Assembly (NCBI GenBank): GCA_016946835.1
Contig: JACVTC010000003.1
Span: forward strand, 1,795,001-1,859,000
Length of the DNA: 64,000 nt
Direction of reading: 5' to 3'
Source: Neocallimastix lanati (nom. inval.)
Lineage: Eukaryota > Neocallimastigomycota > Neocallimastigomycetes > Neocallimastigales > Neocallimastigaceae
Below, in pieces: positions 57,895 through 64,000 of this stretch. Both the position numbers and the translations under genes were made by a program. The number at the start of each line of letters is the position of its first letter. Position 1 is the first letter of the stretch. The notes under the pieces are model-generated. The model had not been told where the DNA came from, searched no databases, and was given only the letters and a program-made list of their open reading frames with translations.

Positions 57895-59866
57895 TGGGAA
57901 GTAAAAGACAAACCAGACTTAAGAAAAAAGAACTTATCGTTGATAGTGATTCAGTTGAATCAGATGAAATTGTTGAACAAGAAGAAGAATATATTGTAGA
58001 AAAAGTACTTGATGTTAAAGTTGAAAAGGTACGTAAATATTTTTGAAAATTGCTCATAAATAAATTTTTAAAATTTAGTTTTCTTCTAAATATAAAATTT
58101 TTAATTTATAAACAAAAATCGTTTTAAACAAATATATAAAATAATTGAATAAATTAAAATTAATAATGTTTTTAATTAAATATTAATTAGGGAAAACGTT
58201 ATTATCTTATTAAATGGGAAGGATATTCATCTGAAGATAATACTTGGGAAAGTGAAGACAATTGTGTAATTATTATATATGTTGAATTTAAATAATTTTA
58301 AATTAAAACAAATTTATAATGATCTTTTTTTTTTATATACTATTTTACATTTTATGATTATTTGTTAGTTTATGTGTTGGTTTTATTAAATATATATATA
58401 TATATATTTTCTTATTATTATTATTTTGTTATTGTTATTAATTATATTAAATTTTCATTATTTTTATTTTAATTTAAATTAATCTATATTAATTTAAATG
58501 AAAATTTAATGATTTATTTATTTAATCGTTTGTTATTACTTAAAGGATTGTAAAGATTTAATTGAAGAATTTTATAAAAACAGGAATGAAAAACAAAAAA
58601 AAACTAAAAAAGAAAAACCTATTACTAAAGAAGAATTAGTAAAGGTTGAGGAAGAAGAAAAGAATAATAAAAAAAGAGTAAGTGAAAATATATATGTATA
58701 TAAATAAAAAATATAAACAAGATTAATATCTTTTAATTAATTTACATTTTATTTGAAACAATTGATATATAACACTTTAAAACAATCAAAAAAATTTTTT
58801 ATATGATTATTGAAGAAATCTCCCGAAAGTACCGACCAAAAACAAAAAATGAGAAAATCTGTAAAATCCGTTAAGGAGGAATTAATAGATTCAAAGCGAA
58901 AACAAACAAATGAAAAGCAAGATTTATCTAATAATAAATCTGAAGAAAAAATAGGTAAAATAATAATAGTTGTAAAAATAATAAATAAGTAAAAGTTAAA
59001 TAAAAAAAAAAAAAAAGAAACCATATAAAAAAAATAAATAAATATAAAAAAAATAAATGAATATAAAACTAAATGAATATAAAACTCAATTGGAAAAGTA
59101 GAATTTAACATTAAAGTGATTATAATTCAGTTCAAAAAAAAAAAAAATCCGTTTATAAAAAAATAATTTTCGGAAGATCAAATTTTATTATTAAAATAAA
59201 ATTAATAAATTTTGCTAGAAAGTAACATCATGATTCACTTATAAAATATGAAATTAAAAATAAAAAAGATAATAATAATAAATCACATTATAAAAATTAA
59301 TAATATACTAATAAATGGAAAAAAAAAAAAAATTAAAAAATAATAATAAATGTAATTAATAAAAAAAAATAAAACTTAAAAATACTTCTTACTTGTACCA
59401 TTATTACATTTATATATATATATAATTATAATTATTATATTATTTTGTTTATATTAAAGAACTTTCATGCTATATATAAAATATTAATGAATTATTTAAT
59501 CTAGAATTTTACAAATACTATGTACCAGAAGGAAAACTTCCATCCTCAAAAATGAGCAAAGATTCATGGGAAAACTTAATTGATTGTATTGAATCTATTG
59601 AAGAATCAGATGAGGCTGTTAATAAGAAAGATAAAAATGATATTATACGGCTAAAGGTTTATGTTCGTTGGAAGGATGGTGTTCGAAGTGTTCATACTAA
59701 CCAGGTTACGAATAATAAATGTCCAAAAAAGGTATAATATATTTAATAAATCTTATAATAGATATTTTTATAAAAATTTTATTAATATTTTATGAAAATA
59801 TTTTAAATTTAATAGATGATAGAATTTTATGAAAATCATATTCGCTTCTTGAAAAATCAAAACTAA
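57895..59866 (+). CDS. Heterochromatin protein 1 (chromodomain + chromoshadow domain)
   Basis: Binds H3 lysine-9-methylated nucleosomes and dimerises to build silent chromatin. Visible exons are 57895-58028, 58191-58265, 58546-58677, 58816-58954, 59505-59731 and 59816-59866. They join in phase to about 252 residues, and the extreme N-terminus lies in an unfound exon upstream, so the start is partial. After an acidic stretch (VDSDSVESDEIVEQEE) comes the chromodomain EEYIVEKVLDVKVEKGKRYY then LIKWEGYSSEDNTWE, with the aromatic cage Tyr, Trp and Tyr present. A Lys-rich hinge follows (KKTKKEKP, RKSVKSVKEEL). The chromoshadow domain runs from SWENLIDCIESIEE through IIRLKVYVRWKDGVRSVHT to MIEFYENHIRFLKNQN and the stop. 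This two-domain layout is specific to HP1/Swi6, not to single-chromodomain proteins. Confidence 0.9.
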
Positions 59867-61899
<2,033 letters not shown>

Positions 61900-62210
61900 A
61901 GAATAAGTTGGAGGATGACTTCAAAAGGATTGGTACATTTCCTAATATAAATTATAATAGAATCAGTAATTATTCTAAAGCCACTTTTCCTCTCTCTGAT
62001 AGCCTTCTGTATGCTAATGGTGGGAAGAATTCTTTTATTGTCTTCATAATTGTTAACGATAAATTAGGAGATTATCTGAATATTGCTTCTATATTCAACT
62101 CTTTTATGATATCTCTGACCATTCACTACTTATTCTTTCGTATAAAAAAAATCTACCGATAAGAATATTAAATAGTCTAATAGAATTTGAAAGGATAAAC
62201 ATTAGTAAAG
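61900..62210 (+). mobile_element. LINE endonuclease relic
   Basis: The frame from 61908 reads TFPNINYNRISNYSKATFPL, then NSFIVFIIVNDKLGDYLNIA and IFNSFMISLTI. One base off that frame, at 62111-62146, the sequence reads ISDHSLLILSYKK, the SDH catalytic motif of LINE AP-endonucleases (compare DYPSVSDHKPLLVYCKK in the relic near 4.7 kb). The frameshift and the absence of RT mark a truncated dead copy. Confidence 0.6.
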
Positions 62211-63375
62211 TAGTATAAAATGAAATATTTGGTAAAGTAGTATAAAATAATAAAATATTAATTAAAGTAAGATAAAATAAATATTGAAGTATAATAAAAG
62301 GTGTAAAGTATCAATAAATAGTTTAAATGAAATTATATGTATACTACTTTATATACATGAATAGGTGAAATATTAATATAATATTATAACTGATAAGCAT
62401 AAAATTTTCTTTTAACAATATTCTTCATTCAAAGAAATAATATCAAATAATGAAGTTAATCTATATCAATTTTATTATTAAATTTGTTACATTAAAGTTA
62501 TTAACAATAAATATAGTTGTTGTTTAATATAATTTCATAAATGATTTATTAAGCAATAAACATATTAATGTCCAATTTTAATTTAATAAATAACACCTGT
62601 AACCATTTTTATAGTCTATATTTTACTGGATATTTTTGATTTTAATTTTTTAATCATATCATACGTTTATATATTATATATATATATATAAAAAACAGGT
62701 AAAATATGATAAAAATATTAAATTATTAATCAAGTTCTTTATTTTTTTTTTCCAAAAAATTTTTAATTCAATTTAATTAATTTAAAATTTTAATAATTAT
62801 ATTATTGTGTAACAAAATATATACTACATATATTAATTTTCAAAAATAAAATTAATTATTATCTCTATAATGTATTAAAAATAATAATACAAATCGATTT
62901 ACAAAAATATAATATATCCATTCATAAAAGTATTATATGTTAAGAAAACAATTTTGAAAAATATAATTATATTCGTATATAAAGAAAGTAAATTGAATTG
63001 TATATTTAAAATAATATTAAAATTATATTAATACATAAGTATATTCATCTTGTTAAATAATGTTAAATTCTTATTATATTCATTGATTTTAATTATTTAA
63101 TTAGTAGAATATAATTTCATAAGAAAAAAAAAAAAAGTAAATTATTAATTAATATAGATTATTTAATATTAATGTATACGCGTTAATGTTTTATAATTAT
63201 ATTTTGTAAATGTTATTATTTCATATGATCTTACCATAAAATAAAATTTTATCTTTTTAATATATAATTCATAAATTTTTCAAATAAATATATAATTCTT
63301 TTCTCTATCTTATTATTATTATTGTTAATATTAATAATATTATTATTACTATTACTATTATTATTATTATTATTA

Positions 63376-63416
<41 letters not shown>

Positions 63417-63442
63417 ATTAGAGTAATAATTCATAAATATCT
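62211..63442. other. AT-rich upstream region of the last gene
   Basis: Contains an interrupted (ATT)n array at 63311-63413 just before the start codon. The Asn-rich minus-strand frame there is an array translation. No other feature is seen. Confidence 0.6.
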
Positions 63443-63946
63443 ATGTATAGTAAAAATCGTTCAAGTTCTTTTTATGATGATGAAACAAGAAATAATTCAA
63501 TAGAAAATTTACCAATTTATTCTCCATCAAAATCAGATTTTGTAGTCCCCATAAATGTATTATTAAACACACACACATATATATATATATAAGCAATAAC
63601 ATAAATTATTATTATATTTATAAATGCCTAATTGTTTAATTATATAAAAGGATAAAACTGTTTCAGGCTATAAAATCTCTCTTAAACAATTATACCCCCG
63701 ACATCAAGAATATTTAATTATAGAAGATTTATTTTATGTTTTATTGGTATTATTATTCTTGAATATAAATTATTGAAATAAAAGCATTTTTATTCTTTTT
63801 TATATTAATTAAATTAATATTAAAAAAAAAGGGTTTTGATGGAGAATATATTTATAGAATAAATGATAAAACCTCAAGAAATTTATTTTTTAATGACGAG
63901 ACGACAAGCAGTAATATAAATAATTTTCAAATTTCTAAAGATCTTG
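63443..63946 (+). CDS. Gamma-tubulin complex component (GCP2/Spc97-like), 5' part
   Basis: Gamma-tubulin ring complex subunits nucleate microtubules at spindle pole bodies. Three exons are visible, 63443-63556, 63651-63746 and 63832-63946, and the gene runs off the window after a GTAATT donor. The first 38 residues are Ser/Asn-rich. Then YKISLKQLYPRHQEYLIIED is followed by LFYVLLGFDGEYIYRINDKT across the exon 2/3 junction. The pattern 'EDLhaVLxGhDGxYI' is the start of the GRIP1/Spc97-Spc98 domain, and I judge it closer to GCP2 than GCP3. Only about 108 residues are seen, so the subtype is tentative. Confidence 0.7.
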
Positions 63947-64000
63947 GTAATTAATAAAATAATTAAAATTATTTTCAATAAATGAAATATATGTGATTTA

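Overview
The window looks like nuclear DNA of a very AT-rich eukaryote. Intergenic and intronic DNA is almost pure A/T, genes are split by short GT-AG introns (typical donors GTAAAT, GTAAGT, GTATGT), several proteins carry long Asn tracts, and homopolymers and (ATT)n arrays are everywhere. Chromobox HP1, BET bromodomain and paxillin-like LIM genes, together with LINE and Ty1/copia relics, fit an anaerobic gut fungus (Neocallimastigomycota) best. A dictyostelid-type genome is the main alternative, and this placement is inference from style and gene content.

Layout. 1-7.7 kb is a transposon graveyard: two LINE relics (endonuclease SDH motif, reverse transcriptase, C-terminal Cys-rich motif), one of them split by a 1.1 kb non-autonomous DNA transposon. 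7.8-11.3 kb (minus) is a four-exon F-box/WD40 gene. 11.3-21.4 kb is repeat-rich: a 109-bp/(ATT)n satellite, two more copies of the DNA transposon, a Ty1/copia relic with a likely 3' LTR, and GC-richer islands of unknown origin. 21.4-26.7 kb (plus) is XRN1, the cytoplasmic 5'-3' exoribonuclease. 27.4-28.9 kb holds a possible retroposon and a third LINE relic. 29.5-31.2 kb (minus) is a putative type II membrane glycosyltransferase, and 33.8-35.9 kb (minus) a four-LIM paxillin-like protein with a decayed copy of its 3' end downstream. 37.3-39.4 kb has a GC-richer island, a copia gag relic and a 42-bp repeat. 41.0-46.7 kb (minus) is a huge Asn-rich orphan gene. 48.1-50.6 kb (minus) is RPT5, a 26S proteasome ATPase in nine exons. 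52.9-57.0 kb (plus) is a BET double-bromodomain gene in 13 exons, followed in tandem by an HP1 gene (57.9-59.9 kb). After a LINE endonuclease relic, the window ends inside the 5' part of a probable gamma-tubulin complex component gene.

The genes are housekeeping functions with no operon-like logic. BET (acetyl-lysine reader) and HP1 (methyl-lysine reader) are tandem neighbours with opposite chromatin roles. Exon models were joined by hand from splice sites and reading phase. XRN1, RPT5, BET and HP1 are the firmest.

The most interesting signals are a small DNA-transposon family with three copies, each flanked by an exact 9-bp target duplication, one of them only about 65 bp long; and an intron in the LIM gene bounded by a 10-bp direct repeat, as expected from intron gain by insertion.
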